This document shows positions 12,519-22,871 of a stretch of 64,000 bases of DNA, one piece after another. The stretch comes from Laguncularia racemosa. Lineage: Eukaryota > Streptophyta > Magnoliopsida > Myrtales > Combretaceae. Positions within the stretch are counted from its first letter, which is position 1, and each line of letters opens with the position of its first letter. Under the pieces are notes generated by a model. That model searched no databases. It worked only from the letters and a program-made list of their open reading frames with translations, and was not told the origin of the DNA. The DNA lies in assembly GCA_037954665.1 (NCBI GenBank), contig JBBMOL010000091.1:2542001-2606000 (forward strand), read 5' to 3'. The translations under genes were made by a program, and so were the position numbers.

Positions 12519-14553
12519 TGTCGAGTCTAATTTTTGAATTCCCATTCCTAATCCGATCTAAACTAAGCCCTATGCTCATCTAATCTAGATCCTCGACTTG
12601 AGTTAGGAATTTCGTTTGATTTTTGGAGTCGCCACCCAACTGTTGTTGGGAAAAAGTGAATTAAGACTAAAGGAGCGGATTAGTCTTAATTTGGACTACT
12701 AGTCGCCGTTATTTCCTGTTCTCGTTTTTGTGAGAAGAGAAAAATGGAAAACCAGAGTTTCTAAGTCCGGAGGCTAACCTATTAAAACCTATACGGTTAC
12801 CACCTGATCTCCTAAAATTGTTCATCTTTAGAAATGTGTTTCATTGTGTTTCTATTAATTTTTGTTATGTCTTTGAATTTATTTCAGAAAAAGGATTTTT
12901 CATTTATTTTATGGGTTGACCCGAATGGGTGCCTACGTACCTGCTACTCAGGATCAAACAAGCCGTAGTTCGCTTTTCTGAAAATCTTTAGTGTGTTGGT
13001 GAATTTTAATTTTGAAATTTCTTTCGATTTATGTTCTTACCATTTTGGGGATTTTTCCTAAAAAAACTCTAAGCCTAAGCTTGATTTTATTTTGAAAATG
13101 ATTTTTGTAGGGAAAACATCAATTTTGATTTATTTGGTGAAAATGATTTTTCTAAGTGCTAAAACTTATTTATTTTTTTATGATTTTTTTGTTATTTTGT
13201 GATTTTTGTGATTTTTGATTTTTGTTGAAAATTTTATCTTAAGTTTATTATCTATCCTATTTTGAAATCTAAAACTTTACTATTATTTTCCTAATATTTT
13301 TATTGTTTTTCTTCATTTTATTATTTTTATTATTTTTTTATTTTATTTTATTTTTTATTTTTTTATTATTAAATCCTAAAAAACCTAATTTCTACATTTT
13401 CCTATTTATTGAAAATAGAAGTAAATAAATAACTAATAACTAAACAAATAACAAAAACAAAAAAAAAATAACAATAATAACAAATAATAAATTTAGAATA
13501 AATAAACAAACAAAATAAATAAAAAAATCTGGAAAATCCGACTTACCTGGATCCGGGTCGGTGCGCGGGTCGGGTCGGTCGGGTCGGGTTGGATCGGGTC
13601 GGACACGGCGGCGGGGTTGGCTCGTTCACGGCGTTCCGGCGGTCTTTTGAGGCGGGTGAAGTGTCGAATCCTAGCTTCTTGAGGGTGCTGAATCCGATGG
13701 TGGTGGCGGTTTACTCCCAGAACGTCTCCTTGCGGTGGCTCAACTCCGATCGACGATCGCAACTTTGGGTTTCCTCCGATCTACACTCTTTTCTCTCTCT
13801 CTCGCAATTCTGATCTGTGTTCTTGTTTCCTCATCTCCTCCTCTATTTATAGGCGCTTGAAATCGAGCTGGATAAGCTCAGATTTCCTCCGATTGAAGCT
13901 AATCGGATTTTCGGTTGAAAAACCAACTCCGATTCGTGCCCATCCAATAATTTGTTGCGATTTGATTTTAATTAGATAATTTTTATCTTATTTTTGTTGA
14001 AGATATGTTGGATTTGTGCAAAAAAATCGAATCAAAACGGCCGAAATACGAATTTTTTCTTCGCCGGCGATCTCGGGCTCGAGGTAGGAGACGATCACGC
14101 GCCCAGCGCGTGCGTTTCTTCCAGCCAATCAGATGCTGCCACGTGTCCTGGATAAGTCGAAAAAATTGCAAAACGCGGAAACTGCTTCCCCCGCGATTCG
14201 AACGTCTGACCGAGCGCCCCCCCCCCGCGCGCACTTAGCCATGGTCCGGACCAGCTGGGCTAGCCCACTTTCACGATTTTATTTATTTCACAAATTACAT
14301 ATATGCAATGCGATTTTTCTATTTTTTTGTATTTTTTGAAATTTCAAAAATTTGTAAAAATTGTTTATTATTCATTATTGCTATTTCCGAAATCATTTTT
14401 TCAAAATTGAAGTGTTTTCCTATTTATTTTTATTTTTTGAACATTTTTATTATTTTATGCTAAATTAGGAAAAAAATGGAAAAATTTGGAAAAATTGAAA
14501 ATTGATTATTATTGAAAATTATTGACTCCTAGGGCAAAAATGGGGTGTTTACA
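12519..14553 (-). mobile_element. Nested solo LTR, Tat family (copy B)
   Basis: A 2035-bp LTR, terminal TG and CA, same orientation and family as the host element's LTRs but visibly more different from them than they are from each other. It has no internal region. A solo LTR with an intact duplication indicates a full element that inserted here and later lost its interior by LTR-LTR recombination. It has its own TATA motif (minus strand, ~13843-13852), a CCAAT motif and a CACGTG core at 14140-14145. Confidence 0.94.
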
Positions 14554-14558
14554 ATAAC
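14554..14558. repeat. Target duplication (right) of nested solo LTR
   Basis: ATAAC, identical to 12514-12518, directly after the LTR terminus (TTACA on the plus strand). Confidence 0.93.
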
Positions 14559-16033
14559 CTATACATCCGTTGATACCGATTAGAGGCACGGCTTGAAAAT
14601 TACTGCAGGTTAAGATAACTTTGTCGCAGCAACTCCATCTGGCTGTTCACAATATGTCATCAGCATTGAAACTTTTAAGCACTTCTACCCAACTATGGCT
14701 GGTAAGGTCGTCGGGTAGCTTTATCTTCTCTATGCATGAGTCCACGAGGTCCACTTGTTGAGCCAAGGTTTTCCGGACCATGTTCAGCCCAAAACACTTG
14801 AGGTGGCTTACAAACCATATTAGGATAAGGTTGATATTTGAGCGGAGGATCCCGTGGCCTTTTTTCTTAACAAAGTTTAAGTTCCGAATCTGTTCAGCCA
14901 ATAGAGCCGGGATGTAAGATTTTCTTTCCAGGAATTGGGTCACCAGTTTTGAGACTCGGTAGTGGGCATAGAAAGTTCCGGTGGGGAATTGTATGGTGGC
15001 GAAGGCTGTCAGGATGAAAGCACTCACCCTCCTTTGTCTATAAGTCTTGGGGTCCCCACACAATATGTCTTTCCTGTCCCCATTATCTTCTTAAGCGATG
15101 AACCAGGCTTCCAACTCATCCATCCGTATGCAGTACCCATTACAGTCTACTAAGGCCTTGTGGATTGTTGTTTTGCGGATACCCAAGAGTCTGCTGAAAA
15201 TACCGGCTGGCCTGGCCTCAAGATCCGGTACATAGACTTCGTTGGTTAGTGTTGGAGCCTATAGCAGTTGGGTGTACTCTTCAAGAGTAGGAGTAATCTC
15301 ATGTAACCCAATGAAGAAAGTCGCGGGCTCTATTTCCCACAGATGGAGCATGGCCTGTACCAAGGGCAAGTTCATCTCCATCTTCATTAGTGAGAGGATG
15401 GGCCCTATTTTCTACTGGATGCAGGCCTGCTCCTCTGGGTTGTATATGGTAAACCAGTGGTCCAGTACCAATTTCGGGTCCAGAGGCTTGCGTACTCAAA
15501 TTTCTTTGCGGAGGAGGCGGTCAACTGTGAAACTAGCCATCTATTATAACGGAAATTTCTAATTACAACCATTACTATGTTACATTGATAGCATTACAGG
15601 GAAATGTATCCGAACTCCATGAACAGAACAAAAATATTACATCATCAATCTATTGTTAGCCCATGATGTCGTGTATGCAAATAGGTAGGTTCTAACAGGT
15701 TCCCAAGCTCTATGGCCACCCGCATTCTCGGAGAAATGGATCTCAGGCCATATTGAAGCATTGGGTGGGGTAGCCTAATCAGTCTCGAACAGTGATCATA
15801 TCACTTCGCCCGAAACCTACACAATGGCCCCCCGTCTTAGGGTCCTAAGGCGGCCCGGGTTTGACCGTATCTATTCACATAGTTAATGCATGCAGACTCA
15901 ACAGCAAAAGTAAATAACTGACCCTAAACTTAGCTAAATCCCTGAAAGGTTAGCAATAGCATAACAATCAAAAGACATTTCTTAGAAAGGAGCGATTTGA
16001 GTAAATTCAGGTGGCTAGCCTACTAGAGAGAGG

Positions 16034-16051
16034 TCTCCAGTGGAGTCGCCA
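16034..16051 (-). promoter_or_regulatory. Primer-binding site, tRNA-Arg type
   Basis: Three bases inside the 5' LTR, the minus strand reads TGGCGACTCCACTGGAGA. This is complementary to the 3' end of plant tRNA-Arg (ACG), with about two mismatches. It marks the 5' end of the internal region. Use of tRNA-Arg is reported for Ogre-type elements. Confidence 0.85.
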
Positions 16052-16054
16052 TCC

Positions 16055-18084
16055 TATCGAGTCTAATTTTTTTTATTTCCCATTCCTAATCCGATCTATA
16101 CTAGACCCTATGCTCATCTAATGTAGATTCTCGACTTGAGTTGGGAATTTCGTTTTGTTTTGGAGTCGCCACCCAACTGTGGTTGGGAAAGATTGAATTT
16201 GGACTAATTGAGCAGATTAGTCCTAATTTGGACCACTAGTCATCATGATTTCCTCTTCTCGTTTTTTTGTGAAAAGAGGAAAGGGGAAAACCAGAGTTCT
16301 TGAGTTCGGAGGTTAACCTATTAAAACCCTGAGGTTACCACCCTAATCTCTTAAAATCTAAACTTTATCTAGAAATGTCTTTTATTTATTTTTTTTGTTG
16401 TCTTTTTATTTTGTTTTTGAATAACCTATTCTGAGAAAATGATTTTTATTCCTTTTTAGGGTTGCCCCAAATGGGTGCTTACGTACCTGCTATTCAGGAT
16501 TAAACGTGCCGTAGTTCGATTTTCCTGAAAAACTTTAGTGTGTTTGTGAATTTTAATTATGAAATTTCTTTTGATTTATGTTTTTACTATTTTAGCATTT
16601 TTCAAAAAAAATCTAAGCCTAAGCTTGATAATTTGATTTTTTGAAAAATAATAATTTTAAGGAAAAACACCAATTTTGAATTTATTTAAGAAAATAATTT
16701 TTCTAAGTGATAAAAATTTCATTTCTCTATTTTTCAACTCATTTCTACTATTATAAAATTTTATTATTTTTTATTAATTTTTTATTGAAAAATTTTCTCC
16801 TAGATCTTTTATCTACCCTATTCTAAAATCTAAATTTTTATTATTATTCTTTTCTAATATTTTTATTATTTTCTTTATAAATTTTCACATTTTTATTATT
16901 TATTATTATAATTATTATTTTTATTTTATTAATCATCCTAAATCAAATCCTAAAAAACATAATCTAAATTTCAACATCTTTTCTATTTTTGAATTATAAA
17001 TAGAAAATAAGTAAATAAATAACTTCGAAATAAATAAAATAGATAAATAAATAAATAAATAAAAATCGAAAAATCCGACTTACCTGGATCTGGGTGGATG
17101 CGCGGGTCGGGTCGAAGCTGGTCGGGTCTGGTCGATCGGATACGACGGCTGGGAGTGCTCGTTAACAGTGTTCCGGTGGCCTTTCGAAGTGATTGAGGTA
17201 TCGATTCCTAGGTTTTAGGGGGTGGGAAACTCAAATGTAGCGGTGGATTTTTCTAAAAATGCCTCATGGTGGCAGCTCGACGCTTGATCAGTGGTCGTGG
17301 CTTGAAGAACTCTAGCGAGGCTTCGATTCTCTCTCTTTTCTCTCTTTTTCTCACTTTTGATCCGTCCTCTGCCTCTCCCCTTCATCCTCTATTTATAGGT
17401 GCAAGAAATCGAGCTGGATAAGCTCGGATTTCCACCTATTGAAGCAAATCGGATTTACAATTAAAACTCATCTCCGATTTGTGCAAATCCATTGATTTGT
17501 TGCGATTTGATTCCAATTGGATGATGTTTATCTCATTTCAGTTGAAGATTTGTTGGATTTGTGCAAAAAAATCGAGTCAAAACGGCCGAAATTCGATTTT
17601 TTTCTCCTTGCCGGCGATCTCGGACGGAGGTTGAAGATGATGACGTGCCTAACGTGTGCGTCCACTCCAACCAATCAGCTGTTGACACGTGTCCCAAGCA
17701 AAGAAAAATTTGCAAAACGCGGATTCTGCCACCCCTGCTTTTCGAACCTGTGACCGAGCCCACTCTCGCGCGCACCAGACCAAGGTTTGGACCAGTTGAG
17801 CTAGTCCACTTTCGCGATTTTCTTATTTTCGCAATTTGCATATATGCAATGTGATTTTTTTATTTATTTTTTATTTTTTGAAATTTAAAAAAATTGTAAA
17901 AATTACTTAACCCTTGTTATTGCCATTTCTGCAATTATTTTCCAAAATTGATATATTTTTCCTATTTATTTTATTTTTTTGAATATTTTTCCTATTTTTG
18001 CTAAATTAGAGAAAAATGGAAAAAAATGGAAATTAATTATGGTTGATTATTATTGATCATTAGGGCAAAAATGGGGTGTTTACA
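16055..18084 (-). repeat. 5' LTR of Tat element (copy C)
   Basis: About 2.03 kb and the most complete of the four family LTRs. On the plus strand its left end is TATCGAG where the others have TGTCGAG or TGTTGAG, so the terminal base of the CA end is mutated. U3 contains CCAATCAG followed by a perfect GACACGTGTC palindrome (17684-17693). The minus-strand TATA box (CCTATAAATA) is at about 17390-17399. It differs from the 3' LTR at more than a dozen positions in the first 200 bases by eye, so this is not a recent insertion. Confidence 0.94.
17389..17399 (-). promoter_or_regulatory. LTR promoter TATA box (5' LTR)
   Basis: CCTATAAATA on the minus strand. The same box is at 2841-2850, ~13843-13852 and ~46016-46025 in the other three LTR copies. 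Just upstream in element sense lies a conserved inverted repeat, CGAGCT-GGATA-AGCTCG in copies A and C. Transcription would start about 30 bp to the left. Confidence 0.7.
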
Positions 18085-18089
18085 TTGAT
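18085..18089. repeat. Target-site duplication (right) of Tat element
   Basis: TTGAT, identical to 1560-1564. Confidence 0.9.
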
Positions 18090-19548
18090 GATTAGTCATG
18101 CATGTCATGAGCTTGCACTTATAATGTAGGATATCATATGTGAGTCATGGAACAACATATGACAACCATGAGAGTAGCTAGAAAGTTGGAAAAAAAAAAA
18201 AACGGTTAGATTATATTTAAATGTGGGATGTCTTCTCCTAATGTGAGGTAGCATATTGAAGTCATAGACTCCCATTGACTATTTAAGTGGTTTGCGATGT
18301 TGGAATGAAGTGGCTTGTTAGGATGCAATATACCTAATCTTAGTGTGGGGGTGTTTTTTTGTGTGTATGGGGTTAAACACACTAACAGATGGCCATTTAA
18401 GCAGGTTAGAAAGTTAGGAGGAAGCAACTTAAAGATTATTGTTATGGCTACAAGACTTATGAGATAAATGGGTCGTGGATTGGCTATTAGTGCTTGTAAA
18501 GGTTGGGAGATTAGATAGAAGTGGTTTCTCCAAAAGCCTATCACCTCACATGAGAAGAAGTGTAAGGCTATAAACTAATGACTAAAATTTAGATTAGGGC
18601 GAGAAATCAACGAAAGTGATTTTTAATGTTAACCATAATTTAATAAGACTAAATGAATTTATGAACCAAAATTCATTTGTTGTTATGTTAATTGTGCATT
18701 TATTTTTGTTTATTATGATTATGCATGTAACCTGTCATTGTGTGTGTTTGTTATACATTGGTTAGTTGCTAGTTTGTACCTTTTGTTTTTCAAGTATACC
18801 ACACCTTTTAGGCTTGGAATGTGATAAATAAGACAATCCAACACAAGAATTTTGCAAAGAGGTAAAAGCAAAGATTGAAACTTAAAGGCTTGGGATGACT
18901 ACAAAATCTAATCTAACTGAAAATCAAATAAAACGCCAATTATAGTTTTTATTCCAATTTATCACAACATTTTTAAATTTAAACATATAAAAAACTTATG
19001 GTTAATATGAAGAGATAAGCTAAACCAAATAAAAGAAATCAAGGAGTCATTTTAAAAAGATTTTTTGTCAAAAAAATTTAGTAATGCATGAAACATCAAA
19101 TTAGAACATAAGGCTTTCTCCTTATATTGCATAAATAAGGTAAATAAATGAATTAAGCCCATAGCACCACCGTCTTACTCTAGAAATGTAACTACCTAAT
19201 AAAATTTACCTTTTGTATTTATATTTTTACTAAATTGCATTATCTTCTAAATCAAATTTGAGAACTTGGGATTTTCAAGATGAAAAATGATCATTTCTTA
19301 CAGCCATGCAATTTTTAGCATCCTTTTTCTCTCAGTTTGAAGTTGCTCCTGCCATCTATAACTTCACTAACATTCATGTAATTGGCATGGCCTTTTTCAT
19401 GGGGAGGAGGGCAATAATTATATATTTTATAAGATTAGTAATGGAAATGAAAATAATTCCATCTATATAGAAAAAAAAGGTGTTAGTATAATTGATTTTT
19501 TTTTTCCGTTATTGGCTGTGTTGGTTATAACTAACTTAGTAACACAGT
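18090..19548. other. Intergenic DNA, no gene seen
   Basis: AT-rich. The longest open stretch (18206-18544, minus) has no motif that I recognise and low-complexity composition. This DNA was continuous with the left flank before the Tat insertion. Confidence 0.55.
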
Positions 19549-19839
19549 TTTTTTTTTCTTTTTTTATCAAAAGCTAACTTTCATTCATTACTCAACTATG
19601 ATCATTACATATTACATTGGAGCTTTGACTATTAATATGAATATTTCTATTACAAGAAGTAGAATCAACTTGGAGCAACCTTAGGAGAGCTGAACTCACC
19701 TATAAAAAAAAAAACACACACACACATTTGCTTCCTTGTATGGGAGGTTACCTAATTTGCCACTTTGTTTGCATTTCTTGAAATTTTTTATATTCTAAAA
19801 TTGTCATAATTTCCTATATCCATTTTGATCTCATTAGTC

Positions 19840-19978
19840 ATGGCTTGCAGGCCCAATCCACTTTACTTACTTCATCAACGAGTTCACAACTAAATCTGTA
19901 TTAGATTCTACAACTATTTTCCTCCATTTGTTCCTTCTCGCTAACGCAATTGCTTTGTTAATGGCTATGCACTTTAGA
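19840..19978 (-). pseudogene. LINE ORF2, RNase H C-terminal part
   Basis: Minus-strand reading gives IAINKAIALARRNKW followed by IVVESNTDLVVNSLM, which is the middle of a plant-type LINE RNase H domain (AL.LA...W and ESD.L..V). It is the continuation of the domain whose start lies at 22872-22990, across the hAT insertion. It is followed by a short 3' UTR and poly(A). There is a one-base frame difference across the junction. Confidence 0.78.
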
Positions 19979-19986
19979 CATTTGAG
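19979..19986. repeat. Target duplication (left) of hAT transposon
   Basis: CATTTGAG, matched by CATTTGAA at 22864-22871 (7 of 8). An 8-bp duplication is the hAT signature. LINE coding sequence lies on both outer sides. Confidence 0.75.
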
Positions 19987-20551
19987 AGGGCTTGTTTAGG
20001 CCCATGATCCGACCCTTTTAAGGAATTGGCCCGGCAGTTCAATGCCCGAGTTGCATTATGCAACTTGGCGAATCAGCAGGTGCAACTTGCCCTATAAGAC
20101 AAAAAAAAAATAATTGAAAACCAATCTTGAGTTCCTGACATACGTTGAAAGTATGAACGACATTGAGGAACAATGGAGGAAGGCAAATATTGAAAAACAA
20201 TACCCTGACACACGTTGAAAAAGAAGCAAAAAAATTTGTCAAAGGAAGCAGGAACATAGTGAAGAAAATATTAAGCTTAAAGGGTGCAACTCTGCAATGT
20301 TGGGGAAGAAAAAAAAAAAAAAGAGAGAAGATAGCCAGAGAGAAATGCAGAAAGAGAGTGTAGTTTGAAAACAGTCAAATTTGTGCTCATAGAATTTGAA
20401 AGCATGGAGCACATTTTGAAAAAAAAAAAATTACGTAGGTTGATAGGATTGCATAAGTGAGGAATAGGTTTTAGCTGTTGGTGTGGATGCAGTGTGCAAG
20501 TGTTCAAATTTTCAAATTTGAATGTTATAATGGAGCAGAAGCAATTAAGTA

Positions 20552-20695
20552 TGTTGTTGGATCAATGATGTTGTATAAATTGATAGTGCAGTGTAAAGAA
20601 CAAAATTACCCACATACAAAAATGTGTTGTTGGATCAAGGATGTTGTATATATTGATAGTAAAATGTGAAGAGTAAAATTACCCGTGTACAAAAA
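20552..20695. repeat. Two-copy tandem repeat, period 73 bp
   Basis: Copies 20552-20622 and 20625-20695 share TGTTGTTGGATCAA, GATGTTGTATA and AAAATTACCC blocks. The repeat lies in the 5' non-coding part of the hAT element. Confidence 0.8.
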
Positions 20696-20779
20696 TTGCA
20701 CTTACTCACATACAAAAAACCATCGTTAAGTTGTATCATAATAGTAAGCATGAATTAGCCACTCTTTTCAATTCTTTTA

Positions 20780-22185
20780 AGACACATGTTTCCATTTGCG
20801 TAGATATATGGACCAATCCATGACAAGAAGATTCATACATGAGAGTTACATGCCACTAGGTAAGCGATGTGTGACAAGTAGCTTTAAGGGTTTGCAACGA
20901 TTGCCATACGATGCAAAACATTTTTCGCATTATAAGTATTATTCTAGGTGAATACAGTTTGACAAAAAATATTTTCTCAATTGGTTTGGACAACATGGCC
21001 ACTAACACGGCATCCATTGATGAATTTCAATCTTTATGTCAACCCACATTAAGTGGGACATTTTCCCACATTCGATGTGTCTATCAAATTTTAAATCTTT
21101 GCATTAAGAATGATAAGAACTGTTTAGATTTTAAAATGTCCCCAATAAGACATCTAGTATGTTGTTTAATTGACCATTCTTCCATAAATAAGACATGACA
21201 GAGATTTTTTATTGAAAATGAAATGCGACCTAAAAAATTTTAAAAAGATGTTAAGCATAGGTGGAATTCCACCTATTAACTTTTGCAAAGTATACTTGCT
21301 TATAAAGATGTATTATGTTCTTTCGCTACCATGAATATCCCAAACATTCCACTGTACCCTAGCAATTGGGATGTATGCAATAGAATGTTGAATGTTTTAA
21401 AAGTTTTTCATGATTGTACTATAATATTTTCACAAGTGTACTAGGTTAGTGTTCATCTTTTCCTTATGAATGCAATGAATATATTGTCGGTACTACTCGA
21501 TTCCTGATATGACACTTTTCTGCAAGTGACTAAAAATGATATGGTTGCAAAATGGTTGTAGTATTAAAAACAAATTCTAGCAATTTATCTAGTTGCTTTT
21601 ATTTTAGATTCATGGTGTAAAAAAGATATGTTATTAGAATATCTTAATTTATATTATTCCATTGTTAACGTATTCTTTGACACAGAAGACACTTATACTG
21701 TTATCGCCACATAAGAACTACGCCGAGCAGTCTAGGTAACAGAAGAATTAAATTCTAACTTTTGCACTGCATTTGGTAGTCAAGTGTCTCGAACTCCCTC
21801 ACCATCCCTCGACTCACATGGTACCACTCATGATCCCACTCTCATTGTGCAACGAATGATGTTTCAAAAGTTGAAGCGGCACCGTTCTGGGCTAACCAAA
21901 TACACTGAACTTGACGATTACTTTAATACACACTTCGAATTTGGTGACAGTAGTATCATAGATTTCAACATCTTCGACTGGTGGATGAGGCATAGGAAGA
22001 TGTATCCCATACTCTCTCACATGGCTTGCCGAGTTTTGGCTGCTCTCACATCAATGGTAGTTATTGAACAAGCATTCAACACAGCAGGCCTTATCATGTC
22101 CCAGTGGCAATTACGACTATCACCCGTCAACGTTGAGGCACTAGTTTGTGTGGAAGATTGGTCGAAGGCAAGGAGTTGCACATAA
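20780..22185 (+). pseudogene. hAT (Ac-type) transposase, decayed
   Basis: hAT transposases cut and paste DNA through an RNase H-like core. Remnants in order: CVDIWTNP near 20795, IGLDNMATNTASIDEF at ~20980 (a D..A.N block of the core), GTFSHIRCVYQILNLC at ~21060, KHRWNST at ~21255, then a middle region. A fairly intact hAT C-terminal dimerisation domain ends it at 21910-22160: DYFNTHFEF, WWMRHRKMYPILSHMA and EQAFNTAGLIMS, with LSPVNVEALVCVEDW after. The 21784-22185 part is open. Upstream parts have many stops and frame changes. The N-terminal zinc finger was not recognised. Confidence 0.88.
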
Positions 22186-22863
22186 GAGTCGTATGAGATG
22201 TCCAGTGAAGAAGATAAATACTTCAGCAACTTTGTCCCATCAGGTGGAAGCTCCGTTGATTTGAATCTTGATATTGGATAAGCCAAATAATTTTGTAAGA
22301 GTAATAGTACTACCTTATTTATTTTTTATACCAGATTAGAGTTAGACATATTTTGTAAGAGAAGTAGTACTCTGTTATTTATTTCTGTTATTTACTTATA
22401 CCGTATTATTATCATGTACAAGAGGTAAAGCCAAATGCCCTCCTCTTTTTCTATAATAATCTTATTCAATCACTAAAATTCGGGGCTAGCATCCCCCTCT
22501 TCCCCCGGCTACGAGGTATTACCACCAATTAATTCCAAAAAATCTTATATTATCCTGAGAAATTGTAGATTAAATTTCAACATTTATAAATTTAAGAAAA
22601 AAAAAAAACCAACTAAAAAAATATACACGAATAAATATCAAATAATCTCAAAGAATATGAAAACTATATAATTAAAAATGAGAATTAAAAAAATATTAAA
22701 AAGAAAATCAAAGGGCCAATTTGAAGAAACCGACCCGACCCTTTCCCTCGGGCTGGTTCCGATTCCCCCTTCCCACAGCCCTTAAACTGGTGGTTCTGAG
22801 CCTGGTTCGAACCAGCCCGATGTGTAATGCCCTTGGTTATTTCCACATTTGACACCTGCACTA

Positions 22864-22871
22864 CATTTGAA
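22864..22871. repeat. Target duplication (right) of hAT transposon
   Basis: CATTTGAA, the partner of 19979-19986, with one changed base. Confidence 0.75.

Larger units (their letters stand above)
11974..15540 (-). pseudogene. Tat ORF1, split by a nested solo LTR
   Basis: An extra ORF between the primer site and gag, found in Tat/Ogre elements; its function is not established. It starts at the ATG at 15540 (MASFTVDRLLRKEI). It runs through 15063-14647, has an in-frame TGA at 14647-14649 where Trp is likely, then continues to WSCCDKVILTCSNFQAVPLI and GINGCIGY. There the solo LTR 12519-14553 interrupts it. Reading resumes in the same frame at HPNSVVRQFGTIQDI (12510 onward). A charged tail, probably coiled coil (RNKALEAQLEKTQARVKEL), ends at 11974. 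It resembles the uncharacterised DUF7745-type domain; that match is from memory and needs a profile search. Confidence 0.82.
1565..18084 (-). mobile_element. Tat-lineage (Ogre/Retand-like) LTR retrotransposon
   Basis: A 16.5 kb minus-strand element containing a 2.04 kb nested solo LTR, so about 14.5 kb originally. Order in its own sense: 5' LTR (18084-16055), primer site, ORF1 (15540-11974), gag (11722-9604), protease, RT with RNase H, second RNase H, integrase, long 3' UTR with tandem repeats, polypurine tract, 3' LTR (3377-1565). Seen directly: matched LTRs, the primer site and the TTGAT duplication. Known of the family: a second RNase H after the first, an extra ORF before gag and a tRNA-Arg primer mark the Tat/Ogre lineage. 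Many in-frame stops make it non-functional as it stands. Confidence 0.95.
19987..22863 (+). mobile_element. hAT transposon inserted in LINE
   Basis: About 2.9 kb. The left end reads AGGGCTTGTTT. The right end, reverse-complemented, reads TAGTGCAGGTGTC, so the terminal inverted repeats are short and imperfect. Evidence for the ends is the 8-bp near-identical duplication plus RNase H coding sequence resuming on each side. The interior holds a decayed Ac-type transposase on the plus strand. The subterminal DNA on the right (22730-22830) is GC-rich, with repeated CGGGCTGGTT-like motifs. Confidence 0.78.

Noticed and set aside
18206..18544. A 112-codon minus-strand open stretch
   Set aside because: No recognisable domain, no promoter or splice context, composition like surrounding repeat DNA.
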